DNA from: Cryptomeria japonica
Lineage: Eukaryota; Streptophyta; Pinopsida; Cupressales; Cupressaceae
Direction of reading: 5' to 3'
Assembly (NCBI RefSeq): GCF_030272615.1
Contig: NC_081409.1
Span: 205,465,364 to 205,529,363, forward strand
Length of the DNA stretch: 64,000 bases
A program made the translations under genes and the position numbers. The stretch's first letter is position 1. Every line of letters starts with the position of its first letter. Below are positions 36,598-48,094 of this stretch, piece after piece. The notes beneath the pieces are model-generated. The model had not been told where the DNA came from. It did no database searches and worked only from the letters and a program-made list of their open reading frames with translations.

Positions 36598-38014
36598 TGT
36601 TGTATAATGATGAACAACAAATACGCTAATCAGTACTGAGAGGGGGGGCTGAATCAGTATAGACAAAAACTTTCTCAACAACTTATCAAGTTAAAACAAT
36701 ACCAACCAGTTGTCTTCATCTCTGAACTTAACCATGGCAATACTGGTTAAATGCAGTAAGACTTCAGACAACATAAACTAATAAGTCTGAACACTTCAAA
36801 TACATTCAATACTTGATAACAACTTCACCCATAAACATATGCATGTGCTATACCAGTAATACCATAACCTGTTACCTCTGAATTCATAATCACTCAAACA
36901 CAAAATACTTAATCATCACATGAAAAATGCACAACTCATGATAGAGATTTTTTCACATGGAAACCCAAATGGGAAAAACCATGGTGGGGATGAATACCCA
37001 CAAGCTTCTTTTGAACTCTTTTGAAGCTCGCTCTATTAGGAGCCTAGTCCAGTTAAAGACTTTACAATAAGGTTTTGTTAGGAATTGATCCTGTTAAAGA
37101 TCACCTGGTTAAGGGATTTCTATATACCCTGTTAAAGGTTACCTCACTAGAGGATTTGAAGAACTTAATGATCTTGAGTCACCTGATTAAAGGATTTACA
37201 ATAAGCCTGTTAAAGCTACCTAGTAAAGGGATTTTCCAACTATTGAAATGATTAGAAGACAACAAGTAAAACTCTGATCTAATAACAACACTACATGCCA
37301 AGCAGATCCTTTTCAATTCCTCTCTTTTGCAATCACACTCTGCATTTTTCCTCTTACTGGTCTGGTAAGTATCTCATCACTTGGATACACACACAACATT
37401 TGCCAATAACAAACAATAAAAATACATCATCGACCTTATAGACAACACTTAAGTCGGTAGCATAAACCCTAAACCCTAAGCATTTAGGTTTACAATACAA
37501 GCGGTCCAATCCTGACCGTCCAAAACACTTCACATAGAGCAATACAATCTTAAACAGATCACAAGATAATCTACATTGTTCATTCTTCACCGCATATGGG
37601 AATCAGTAACCCATCATACTCTCTTCTCATATCGCTAAGAAGAATGATCATTCCCAAGGTAGAAATTTAATGCAATCGATCTTCACATGCAAGATCCTCA
37701 TGGAAATCCTTCATGTGTACAAAACTGATGTGGCACCTCGATCTCATTCACATCTCTTAGCTAACTCATCACAAGATGTCTTCGGTTGCATTGCACAAGC
37801 TGGATTGCCAAACTGGAAACCCTAGAGCTGAGACTACTAACCGGTATTCAGACTTAGTGAAGCCCCGACACCAGTTCACTTACAAATCTTCATACCGGTT
37901 CACCATCTTCTTCCAATTTGCATACCGGTTCACTTTCACTTATTGACATCAATGACAACATATATTATCATCATATCATCATGCCAATTCATCATATGCC
38001 AACAATATCCAACA
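36598..38014 (-). repeat. 3' LTR of the copia element
   Basis: On the minus strand it begins TGTTGGATATTGTTGG at 38014 and ends ACAACA at 36598. It matches 42295-43261 plus 62562-63030 with scattered differences and small indels (1417 against 1436 bp), so the element is clearly older than the first gypsy element. Confidence 0.92.
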
Positions 38015-38139
38015 ATCTCCCTCTTTGACATTGATAGCAATACTTAGTGTAGCATTGCAACTATAAACATTATAGACCAGTGTATCTGCATTGTCAAATA
38101 TCTTCACCCCATTCATCAGATATCTTCTCCCCCTTTGAC
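38015..38139 (-). other. Copia polypurine tracts
   Basis: On the minus strand CAAAGAGGGAGAT lies next to the 3' LTR (38015-38027). A second tract, GTCAAAGGGGGAGAAG, lies about 100 bp upstream (38124-38139). The first would prime plus-strand synthesis at the LTR. Confidence 0.75.
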
Positions 38140-38270
38140 AACAATGCCAAAGTGGAGGCACAAGCTTCCATTCTCTATTATGTTGTTCCCTCTATGGTGT
38201 AGCATCCTTCAACACATCAATCCTGAAAGATTTGACATTGTAGTTCCTAACTGATGCAGAGCACACAACT

Positions 38271-41200
38271 TTAGATGACTTCATGAAGGGGCAGAACCCC
38301 AAATTCACCTCTCAAATGGGTAAATATAGTCTTCGGTAAGGGCTTTGTGAATATGTCTGCTAGCTACTCCTTATTGGAAACATGTTGTATTACAACCTCC
38401 TTATTCTGAACTTTCTCTCTTAAGAAGTGATATTTAAGCTCAATGTGCTTAGTTCTAGCATGCAATACCAGATTCTTGGAAATATTTATTTCACTTGTGT
38501 TGTCACAAAATATATTCACCGGTTCAGATAGAGGTACTTTGAAACCTTCCAATACATGTTTCATCCAGATTGCTTGAGTGCAGTTCATAAATGCTACCAC
38601 ATATTCTGCTTTAGCTGTAGATTGGGAAATACATCTCTACTTCTTACTCATCCATGATACTAGTCTTCCACCGAGAAAGAACGCTCCACCGGTTGTGCTC
38701 TTCCGATCGTCCACATTACCTGCCCAATCGGCATCAGTATACACTTTGAGATTGAAGTCACCATTATATGGATACCATAATCCATAGTCAGTTGTTCCTT
38801 TCATATATCTAAGGATCCTCTTGACTGCTATCAAGTGGGATTCTCTAGGACATTTCTAAAACCAAGCTACTATGCCCACTGCATGCGCAATATCTGGTCT
38901 GCTATGCACCACATAGTGCAGCTTGCCAATCATTGACCAGTACTCCTTTTCATTTACCAATGTTGAATCATCTTCCTTAGTCAGTTTACAGTTGATCACT
39001 ATCGGTGTACCAACTAGTTTGCTCTCCTCCAAGCCAAAAGTCTTCAATACCTCTTTGACATACTTGAACTGGGTAATAAAGATACCCTCTTTCATTTGTT
39101 GAACCTGTAGATCAATGAAGAATTTTATCTCCCCAATCAGAGACATCTCAAACTCTTTCTTCATTACATATGCAAATGCATGGCTTATTTCATTATCTCC
39201 TCCAAAGATTATGTCACCTACAAATACTTCATAGATCAAAATCTGATCACCTTCTAATTTCAAGTAGATGTTGCTATCTTCACTTGTTCTCTAAAATCCA
39301 ATCTTCACAAGATGAGAATGTAACCTTTCATACCATTCCCTAGGTGCTTGTTTCAATCCATATAGGGCTTTCTGTAATCTAAACACCATGTTACTATCTT
39401 CTGATAGGGCAAACCCTTCTGATTGCTCTATATATACTTCCTCTTCAAGGATTCCATTCAAGAATGCAAACTTCACATCCATCTGATATACCTTAAATCC
39501 CTTAAATGCTACAAATGCAAGTAACATTTGAACACCTTCTAGTCTAGCCACAGGAGCAAAGGTTTCTCCATAGTCTTCTCCCTCCTCCTGAGCGTATCCC
39601 TTGCATACAAGCCTAGCCTTGTTCCTTATAATTGTACCTTCTTCATTTAGCTTATTCTTGAAGACCCATTTGGTACCTATGACATTTTTGTGTTCTGGTC
39701 TGGGTACCAAAGACCATGTTACATTCTTTTCTATTTGGTCTAGCTCCTCTTCCATTGCTTTAATCCATTCTTCATCTATAAGTGCTTCTCTGGAAGTCTT
39801 GGGTTCTAATTCATAAATCATGCAAGAGTTTTCTTTCACTTTTCTTCTTGTGAGTATCCCTGCATCTTTATCTCCTATGATTTGCTTTGGATCATGATGT
39901 AGTTTCACATATTTAGGAATGACTCTAGCTGGTTCTTCTTGCTTTTCCTCTTCTCCTTCTTCTCCATCTTCTTCTTCTTCTACCGTAGCTTCTACTGGTA
40001 TAGGAACACTGAGATCTTTGCTTGTTTCTTTTGTAACCGGTTCCCAGAAAGCTATTCCGAGTTCACCTTCCACTTGCTCGCTGCTAGTTCCCTCAGATTT
40101 CTCAGGAGATTCATCAACTTTGACATTGATTCTCTCAACAATCTTTTGAGTTCTGTTATTGTAGCACTTGAGGGCTTTGCTCTTAGTGGAATATCCTAGA
40201 AATATTCCTTCATCACATTTAGCATCAAATTTGCTCAAATGCTCACCTCTCTTGATATAGCACTTACTCCCAAATACCTTAAAGTAACTCACAGTGGGAG
40301 TCTTCCTGATCCAGTAATCATAAGGGGTTTTATCTTTTCCTTTCTTGATAAGTACCCAAATCATTGTATAGACTGCAGTACTCACCGCTTCTCTCCAAAA
40401 AGTGTGAGCAACCTTTCCTTGGATCGGCATTGTTCTCGCCACTTCAACTACAGTCCTGTTATTCCTTTCTGCTATGTCATTCTGTTGTGGTGTCCTAGGG
40501 GCAGACAGTTACCTCTTGATGTCGATCTCTTCACAGTACTTGTTGAATTCATCAAAAGTGAATTCTCCTCCTTGATCAGTTATGAGGCACTTTATCCTTT
40601 GGCCACTTTCCTTTTCTACTAATGCTCTGAAGGCTTTGAATTTTCCAAATGCTTCAAAATTATCTTTAAAAGTTGAGGAAGACATCTCCCCAAGTTGACA
40701 TTCTCTGCACAAATAATTCTCAGGTTTGTTCACCAAAGGCAATCCTCTTACCGCCTTGATCTTATTGGCTTTAACAATATTGTCAAAGTTCATATGACAG
40801 AGTCTCCTATTCTATATCCAATTGTCACCAAACTTGGCCATCAGACACTGAATAATCTTGGCATTCAACTGAAATAGGTTACCTCTAGTCTTCTTACCAG
40901 TGGCAATAAGTTCACCACTCTTTCCAATTATACTACAGATTCCACCTTTGAACTTTAGAGTGAGTCCTTTGTCATTCAGCTGAGCAACACTTAAAAGGTT
41001 ATGCTTCAAACCTTCTACCTAGTAGACATCATTTTCACTGCTCTTTCCATTCAGTGAGATGGATCTTTTACCTTTTACCAAGCATGGTGCATCATTGCCA
41101 AATCTGACAACACCTCCATTATATTCTTCTAGAGATAGAAACTTTCTCTGGTCACCAGTCATGTGGTGAGAACAACCACTATCAATAGTCCACTCATTGT

Positions 41201-41291
41201 AGTTGTCAATGCAAGAGACAAGTGTTTTCTTGTCAGACACTTCTTCCTGTACAACTACAAACACTATATCTTCACTCTCTTCATCCTCCAA
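38271..41291 (-). pseudogene. Copia pol: protease, integrase, RT, RNase H; inactivated
   Basis: One frame, read leftward, spans the whole region with TAG at 41019, 40812, 39291, 38856, 38637 and 38364 and TAA at 40509 (lowest coordinate given). The natural stop is TAA at 38271. The protease motif WTIDSGCSHHM is near 41180. GAG-pre-integrase (LCHMNFDN) and CRECQLG follow. Integrase keeps TDQGGEF and PQQN-x3-ER but lacks the stretch carrying the first catalytic Asp, apparently by an in-frame deletion near 40660. RT has GTKWVFKNK and [11 protein letters not shown], and its active site near 39200 reads FVGD where YVDD is expected. RNase H has YTDADWAGN and the C-terminal ADIFTKPLP. Most stops stand where relatives have Gln. 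Confidence 0.92.
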
Positions 41292-42220
41292 TTCTTCATC
41301 AGTAACACCTTCATCTACAGCAACAAGGCAATTTCTCCTATTTCCTCCTTTATACTTTCTAAACCTCTTTGGTTTATCCTTATTATCACTTTTAGGAAAA
41401 TTAATAGCTATATGTCCTATCTTGTTTCAGGAGAAACATTTTAAAGAAAGCTTACCTCTATATTTACCAGTTTCTTTCGAAAGTCTTTCAGCAAGAAGAG
41501 CTTCAAACTCCATCAGAATCTCTTCATCATCCATATCTCTACATTGTCTAGATTCATTACTAGTACTAGTTTATTTTCGTTTTCTGGATGGTGCAGCAAA
41601 TGCTCTAAAGGCTGACTTAGTCTTTTGGACACTGCTATCATAGCTATTCAAGTCATATACAGTCAACTTTGCAATGATAGTCTAAGGATACCTTGGTTTT
41701 ATCAATAGACCTTAGTTCCTAGATAGAAACAACTCTGATTGCATAGATCGGTAACAATGATCTCATAACTCTACTAACAACAGTGGCATCCTCATTTGTT
41801 CCACCAGCACTTTTGATATCTCCAACCACAGTTTTAATCCTAATGCCATATTCTTGAATGGTCTCTCCTTCAACCATCCTCATATCTTCAAATTTTCCTC
41901 CAAGTCTCTCTTCCTTAGCTTTCTTTACATGCTCATCACCACCATAAATGGTTTCCACTGTGTCCCATACATCCTTAGGAGTGTCCTTGTCTTGTACATC
42001 AATAAACTTAATATCTGACAGGCTACTAATAAGGGCTTCCATGACTTGCCCATTTTCCTGAATCTATCTCTTATGATCATCGGTCAGAGTGCCAATGGGA
42101 ATCATATAGGAATTCTCAACATAGCTCCAGTGTTGAGCACCCATACTCTTTATGTAAATCTTCATTGTCCTTCCATATATTGAAGTTATCTCTATTGAAC
42201 ATAGGACCTTCCCTCTGCAT
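41292..42220 (-). pseudogene. Copia gag, decayed
   Basis: The start is an ATG at 42220 (MQREGPMF). Helical sequence follows, with a good open stretch at 42042-41719 containing TPKDVWDTVETIYGGD and RLGGKFEDMRM, typical of the copia gag UBN2-type domain. A zinc knuckle near 41420 is degenerate: one Cys is a stop and the last is Phe. The gag and pol frames differ by frameshifts. It would have been joined to pol in the intact element. Confidence 0.8.
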
Positions 42221-42280
42221 CATTACAACAGGATCTTTTACCTCAAGCGGTTAAGCTTATATCACCAAGGACTTGGAGTT

Positions 42281-42292
42281 GCTTTGATACCA
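42281..42292 (-). other. Copia primer-binding site
   Basis: On the minus strand TGGTATCAAAGC begins three bases after the LTR end. This matches the initiator-Met primer site with one change. Confidence 0.88.
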
Positions 42293-42294
42293 AT

Positions 42295-43261
42295 TGTTTT
42301 ATAATGATGAACAACAAATACCCTAATTGATACTGAGAGGGGGGGTGAATCAGTACAGACAAAAACTTTCTCAATAACTTATCAAGTTAAAACAATACCA
42401 ACCGATTGTCTTCATCTTTGAACTTGACCATGGCAATACCGGTTAAACGCAGTAAGACTTCAAACAACATAAACTGATAAGTTTGAACACTTCAAATACA
42501 TTAAATACTTGATAACAACTTCACCCATAAACATATGCATGTGGTATACTAGTAATACCATAACCTATTACCTCTGAATGCATAATCACTCAAACACAAA
42601 ATACTTAATCATCACATGAAAAATGCACGACTCATGACACACACATTTTTTCATGTGGAAACCCAAATGGGAAAAACCACGGTGGGGATCAAACCCACAA
42701 GCTTGTTTTCAACTCTTTTGAAGCTCGCTCTGTTAGGAGCCTAGTCTGGCTAAAGACTTTACAATAAGGTTCTGTTAGGAACCGATCCTGTTAAAGATCA
42801 CCCGGTTAAGGGATTGCTATATACCCTGTTAAAGGTTGAAACCCTGTTAAAGGTTACCTTGCTAGAGGATTTGAAGAACTCAATGATCTTGAGTCACCCA
42901 GTTAAAGGATTTACAATAAGCCTATTAAAGCTACCCGGTAAAGGGATTTTCCAACTGTTGAAATGGTTAGAAGACAACAGGTAAAACTATGATCTCATAA
43001 CAACACTACATGCCAAGGAAGATGCTTTTCAATTCCTCTCTTCTGCAACCACACTCTGCAGTTTTCCTCTTACTAGTCAGGCAAGTATCTCATCACTCGG
43101 ATACACACACAACATTTACCAACAACAACCAATAACAAAACATCATCGACCTTATAGAAAACACTTAGGTTGGTAGCATAAACCCTAAACCCTAAGCATT
43201 TAGGTTTACAATACAAGTGGTCCAATCCTGACCGTCCAAAACACTTTGCATAGAGCAATAC
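42295..43261 (-). repeat. 5' LTR of the copia element, part next to the primer site
   Basis: This matches the left two thirds of 36598-38014. It is cut at AATAC (43257-43261), where the gypsy element begins. The remaining 469 bp are at 62562-63030. A 17-bp local duplication of the AACCCTGTTAAAGGTT phrase near 42835 is absent from the other LTR. Confidence 0.93.
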
Positions 43262-44123
43262 TGTTGGGCCCATATAAAAATTTCCATTCTATATGCACCC
43301 CTGTTTGTAGTCATGCTGGTCTAGTTCATTGGTTGAAAGCTTGTTTAAATTTTGCTCTTGTCTTTCGGTCCTTGTTAGTTTTCATTGCATTGAACTTGAA
43401 CTTGAACTTGAACCTGAACCTTTTTGGTTCAAGGTTCAAAGTTCAACGAGCGTTGTTTTGAGCATCCTTTCTTCACGTGCAACTTTAAGCTTTGCTAGTC
43501 TTACCAGCGTTTTGCATTCTTTGAACCTTGAACTTGAACCTTTTTGGTTCAAGGTTTAAGTTCAGCATTTGTCGGGTTAATGTTTTTTTTTTTTTGTGGT
43601 GCTCGCGCAAGGTTTGACTTATATGTTCAGGTTCTTTGGAAGGTCTGTGACTTGCCACGTGGTGATGGCACGGGTTTTCAAAACTCAATTGACGGCTGCC
43701 GAAGGAAAGAATATTCTTTTTCCCATGATTTGAAATCTGCCATTTATGGCAAGTATGTGTGAAAAACGGCAATGTCAGAAGAGAAGTGACTTAATGGTTA
43801 AGGCAAACCACAGCGTAATCATTTCAAAGTAACTTCACACGAACAAGGAGTAATAAGGGCATTTTTAGTAATGATGGGTAAGATTTTCTCTGCTTTAAAA
43901 CTATAGTTGTCTCATCACAAGTATTATTTTTCGTGAGAAGATTTTAGGGAACGAGTTTTCGGAGCAGGAAAATTAGGCAGCAATAAAGATGTACAAGCAG
44001 AGGAAGATATGTTCAACAATTTTCTAAATTGCTACAGTTTGTTTTAAAAGATCTGGGTGTTCTTAAGCTGCTTGTTTTGTGTTCAATTTCCTTCTTCCCC
44101 TGGGGTTAATTTGGGAAAAAACC

Positions 44124-45683
44124 ATGAACCAGAAAATGAGGCCCGTTTTACCCAAATTGGTGAGCCTGTCTTCCCTTGTAAGCTCTTTACTGGAATTGGG
44201 AGACACAGCCCTGGTTCAACTAGATTTGGAGGTCTTTCTGGGGAGAATTAAAAATTCAACTGCAGAGATGATGAAAGATGTGGCTCAGAGCGGTTTATTG
44301 GAAGCCGTTGCTTTCTCCATTGTTGCTCCTTGTCCAGAATTAGTCTTAGAGTGTATGAATCATTATGACAAGGGCAACAGGTGTATAAGGGGAAATGACG
44401 GTGAAGTTTTATTGTCTATTGATAGACAGACAGTAATGGCAGCTATGGGTATCCCACACCGGGAACCCTATGAAGACTGGACCATTGGTAAATCATACCG
44501 GATCTTCTCTGAGAAGAAGCAGTATTATAGAACAGTGATTGCCCAAAATTGGCTAATAAAATTCCAAAAGGGAGGCTCGAGGTTACCGTGACCCTTAACT
44601 CATGAACACTTAATCCCAGTAATCCGAGATGTGGTCATACTGCTAAGCAAGGTAAAAGGTAATTCTCATTCTTTTTACTAGGAGGACTGGATGTATTTCT
44701 TCATCCAGGTTACTCTGGATAAAAATTAGTTTATTGATTAGGGAACTATTATCACAGAAAGATTAAATGAGGGTCTGAGTAACTATCTTGGAATGTCCAA
44801 TTTTTATATGTCATCCTATCTGCTATACATGCTTGCCTGTGTCAGTGAGTGGTCCGGGTTGTCACATGTAAAATGGGTTCAAGGTATGGGAATTTATGAC
44901 TATCATCCTAATTTAACCTTGAAAGGGCATGTTGATGATTACCTCCGTTGGAATGATGTTTTTGTTGGAAGGCTAACCTTCGAGTTACAAGGAAATTTTG
45001 ACAGAAGAATGTTCGCGGAAGCAGTTGAACTCGTCAATGTATATGCTAGTTTCTTCATACAGTTCAGCCACTTCACTTATTTAAGAGTTAGAGGATTTAA
45101 GGGTGAGCCCTTTAGGCTTCTTAGGTATGTCTCAGACTCTTGCATATTGATTGAGGTATCTAGATAGATCGCTTACGTGGCCAAAGATTATGGTGAGGAC
45201 TCTGACACAAGCGGGATTTTTCCCATTGATTTAGGACATTATAGCTGCAGATCAGTTTCTGATGCATTGAACCTTGAGCTCAAATTTAAAAAGTTTCATT
45301 TGAAGTCCTTTGTAAAGAGGGATAACTTTGATAGTAGGGGTTTCATTCCTCAGTATGTAAAAAAAGTGGTGTCTGATCAACATGTCTCTTTGTTGGAAGA
45401 TTATTGGGAAGGCTGTCGAGATGAATTTGAAGTATGGAGAAGGAGTTGGTCAAGACTAACTTTGACGCAAATTCATGATATGAAGTTACCCATGGATACT
45501 TCAGGTGTCACCAGTGATGATGATGATACACTTGACTCTGAGTTTATGAGACGGGTTCATAATGAACATCTTTCGGAAGTAGATTGGAACAAGAAGATGA
45601 GCGACGGTGTTCAGACGCGCAGTTTTGGTGTAATCCGAAGGATAGAAAGTTGGTTGAGGGCTCGTCATTATCACCCAGTGTGA
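44124..45683 (+). pseudogene. LTR-encoded ORF a, first copy; family shared with 1-2761
   Basis: An ATG at 44124 begins a frame of about 520 codons ending at TGA 45681-45683. That stop is also present in the second LTR copy (60214-60216), so it predates insertion or is the natural end. Copy-specific stops are TGA 44589, TAG 44679, 44727, 44739 and 45165. Domain landmarks are a helical N-terminus, PCPELVLECMNHYDKGNRC, then LLSIDRQTVMAAMGIP, MSSYLLYMLA, IYDYHPNLTL, and FTYLRVRGFKGEPFRLLRYV. The C-terminal part is acidic and basic in turn (SDDDDTLDSEF). No gag, pol or envelope motif is present. The MGIP segment faintly recalls ATHILA ORF1 or plant-mobile-domain proteins; this is a guess. In the genomic RNA this ORF would lie downstream of pol. 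Confidence 0.75.
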
Positions 45684-45722
45684 ACCACTAGCCCAAGAAG
45701 CAAAAGTGGGAAGAGGAATACT

Positions 45723-47313
45723 ATGAATAAAATTTCTACTGTGACTAACATTCCGGTTTCTAATGCAGGGAAAGTACAGGGAAGGATTAAGGAGGAGAAA
45801 CCTAGCATCGGGGTCGAATTTCCTATTGCTAGTCGGGTAACCAAATCAAGATCCAAGAAGGGTTTCAAACCGCCGGCTTCTCACCTCATTCTGAATTTGG
45901 ATCCAAAAGAAACACCGAGCAAAATGACATCCCCGGTTTCAGAAGCAGACAAGCTTTCAATTGACATTGAAAATATTTTTCAGGATTCAGGAACACTTGC
46001 GATTCAATCTCATGTAAGTCATACCACTCCCCCGTCCTCAGTAGGGTTTTCATCCATGTCTTCAAAGGAGCTAACCCTAGCACCAAAATGGCTAAATGAC
46101 TCCATCTCCAGAAAAAGGAATGTAGTTCTGATTTCAGTACCAATGGAGGATGTTGTAAGCAAATGCCTGGGAAGGTCTGTGAAGCCTAAAAAGTTAAAAA
46201 CAGAGTCAATGATTGACTTTGATGAAAATACGAATTACTGGACTATGGATATCGCTAGACCCGGGCCTAACAAAGATGCTGCTACAGCCTCAGAAGTGGA
46301 TTATGTTGTGGAACGGATAGATTTGGGAGTGGGAACTAGAGTTGTGGATGTTAACCACCTGGAGACTTCAACCAAATGAATCATCTCCCGTACCCGGAAG
46401 GATGAAAGGGACAAGGCTGAGTTGAAATAGAGTTTGACACAAATGGCTCAATATATCCATGCCTTGCAGAATAGCCCATTGCCATTATCACAACATTCAG
46501 GACCTTTTAGTCCAAAGTCACCTAGCAATCAGAAATTCTTGGATGAAGTTCAACAGAACAGGATGATCGCCGAGGTTTTCTCAGAATGGCTCACCACAAT
46601 CATGTGCCAGGCAACCAATTACATAACTGACTTGGTTCAAATTTTCAAGGATACCAATGAGGTCACCAAAACCTTAGATATCGACTTGATCTCATGGCAG
46701 AAGGAGAAGTCTAAATGGAATTTGATTTCAGAGCAGATGCAGGATATCCAACATTATGGGCTAATGAATTTTCTCGCTGAAAACCAAGTGTCAGGCCTGA
46801 ATGAAGATGTCATTTTCATTTGCAAAGAGTATCAAATGGTGCAATCAGATTATTGAGTAGGGTTATAATGAGTCAGCCAGCCTGCACGGTGAATTAACAG
46901 CCCTAAGGACAACCATGCAGAAGGACTTGCAGTGTGTGGATGTTCAATTACTTAAGGAAGGTAGTGAAACTCTGGAGGACACCACGGAAATGATTAACCA
47001 ATTAGATAGTCACATCAGACAGATTAAGGCGAAGAAAACCTTGTCTGTGGAAGATTTCACATGGACATCTAAGGTGGAATCAATGCTCACCATGTGCCTC
47101 GATCATCTAGATTCCCACAGGGATAAAGTACAAATGGTAAAGAGGAAGAAGGAGCTTTGGAAGCAGAGGATTATTCATATCAGTTTGCCGCATGTAACGG
47201 TAATCCAGGAGTTTTCAAAGGTACATCGAGAGTGTAGTGCAACCAAGGCGGTGATGATGTCTATCTAAGACACTAACCTGAGTGATAACGCCAAAACAGA
47301 GCAGTCTGCATGA
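45723..47313 (+). pseudogene. LTR-encoded ORF b, first copy; coiled-coil protein
   Basis: An ATG 39 bp after the stop of ORF a, in the same frame, opens about 530 codons. Stops here are TGA 46377, TAG 46428, TAG 46858 and TAA 47266. A 2-bp deletion near 46828 shifts the frame relative to the other copy. The terminal TGA is 47311-47313. The N-terminal half is basic and Ser/Pro-rich (TKSRSKKGFKPP), perhaps disordered or nuclear. The C-terminal half is helical and heptad-like (LLKEGSETLEDTTEMINQLD). The continuous phase with ORF a suggests that the two were once one protein of about 1060 residues. Function unknown. Confidence 0.7.
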
Positions 47314-48013
47314 CTAGCATTGCCGGCAGTTGTTTGCCAGCAAGTCAAGTTATTTTCTTTGAAATTCAGTTATTGTAGCTAGGGTTGATTTCCATTAACT
47401 CTTATGAGTTAATTTTACTTTGGTTAAAAAATATTGGGTCTGGTGACCTATAAGTATCTGGTGTAATGACTTTGTCGAGGTTCGCTAAGTTTTTGAAAAG
47501 ATTGGCTTTAAGACTAGTTAAATACATTTTGTGTATGAAGAAAGTGGAGGAACATCTGTGAATGTGAATCTTTTTAACAGTTATTTTCAATTTCAAATCT
47601 GTGTGTTTGATTTCAAAGTTGATTTCTGTGCAAGTCTATTTTGAGGAAAGAGTTGTTATACTTTCTATATATGTAGAAGGTTATTGGCTAGATTCATTTT
47701 GGAAGCCTTTTCATTTTGATTTAGTGATCATATGAAGTCTGCCGACTTTATATATAAAGTTATATATGGATCAGTGCCTGCATTCATTTTGTATTGACTA
47801 GTGTATGCAACTACCTTTAAGTGCTTTCCATTGATTGTATGTAATTAAGAGCCGAATGAACATTAATTAGAGGGAGTTGTACCTAAATTTAGAGGTTAAT
47901 CAATTAAATGGTTTTCCAACTGTTTGGTAGGAGAAATTATCTATATTTCTATGTTTCGCACTGATGTTATTTAATTACATAACGAAAGACAAATCTGTAT
48001 ACCAACAGATTTT

Positions 48014-48031
48014 TGGCGACTCTGCTGGGGA
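48014..48031 (+). other. Primer-binding site, tRNA-Arg-like
   Basis: TGGCGACTCTGCTGGGGA begins six bases after the 5' LTR. From memory, a plant tRNA-Arg ends in TCCCCAGCGGAGTCGCCA, giving one mismatch (a CpG to TpG change). Arg primers are known from Ogre-type Tat elements, in agreement with the domain content. Confidence 0.82.
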
Positions 48032-48094
48032 AGCAAAGAGAAAAATTGAATTGCGAAACCAGATTATCTTTATAGTATACTCTATTTTCTATAA

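Larger units (their letters stand above)
43262..48007 (+). repeat. 5' LTR of the second gypsy element, 4746 bp
   Basis: Begins TGTTGGGCC and ends ATACCAACA, seven bases before the primer site. From 43841 on it matches 53855-62556, apart from the nested insertion. A TATATAAAG at 47751-47759 is the likely TATA box (also at 62286-62294). U3 is therefore about 4.5 kb and contains all the long open frames. The region 43262-43840 has (TTGAACC)-type short repeats near 43390-43560 and an oligo-T run at 43582. Confidence 0.93.
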
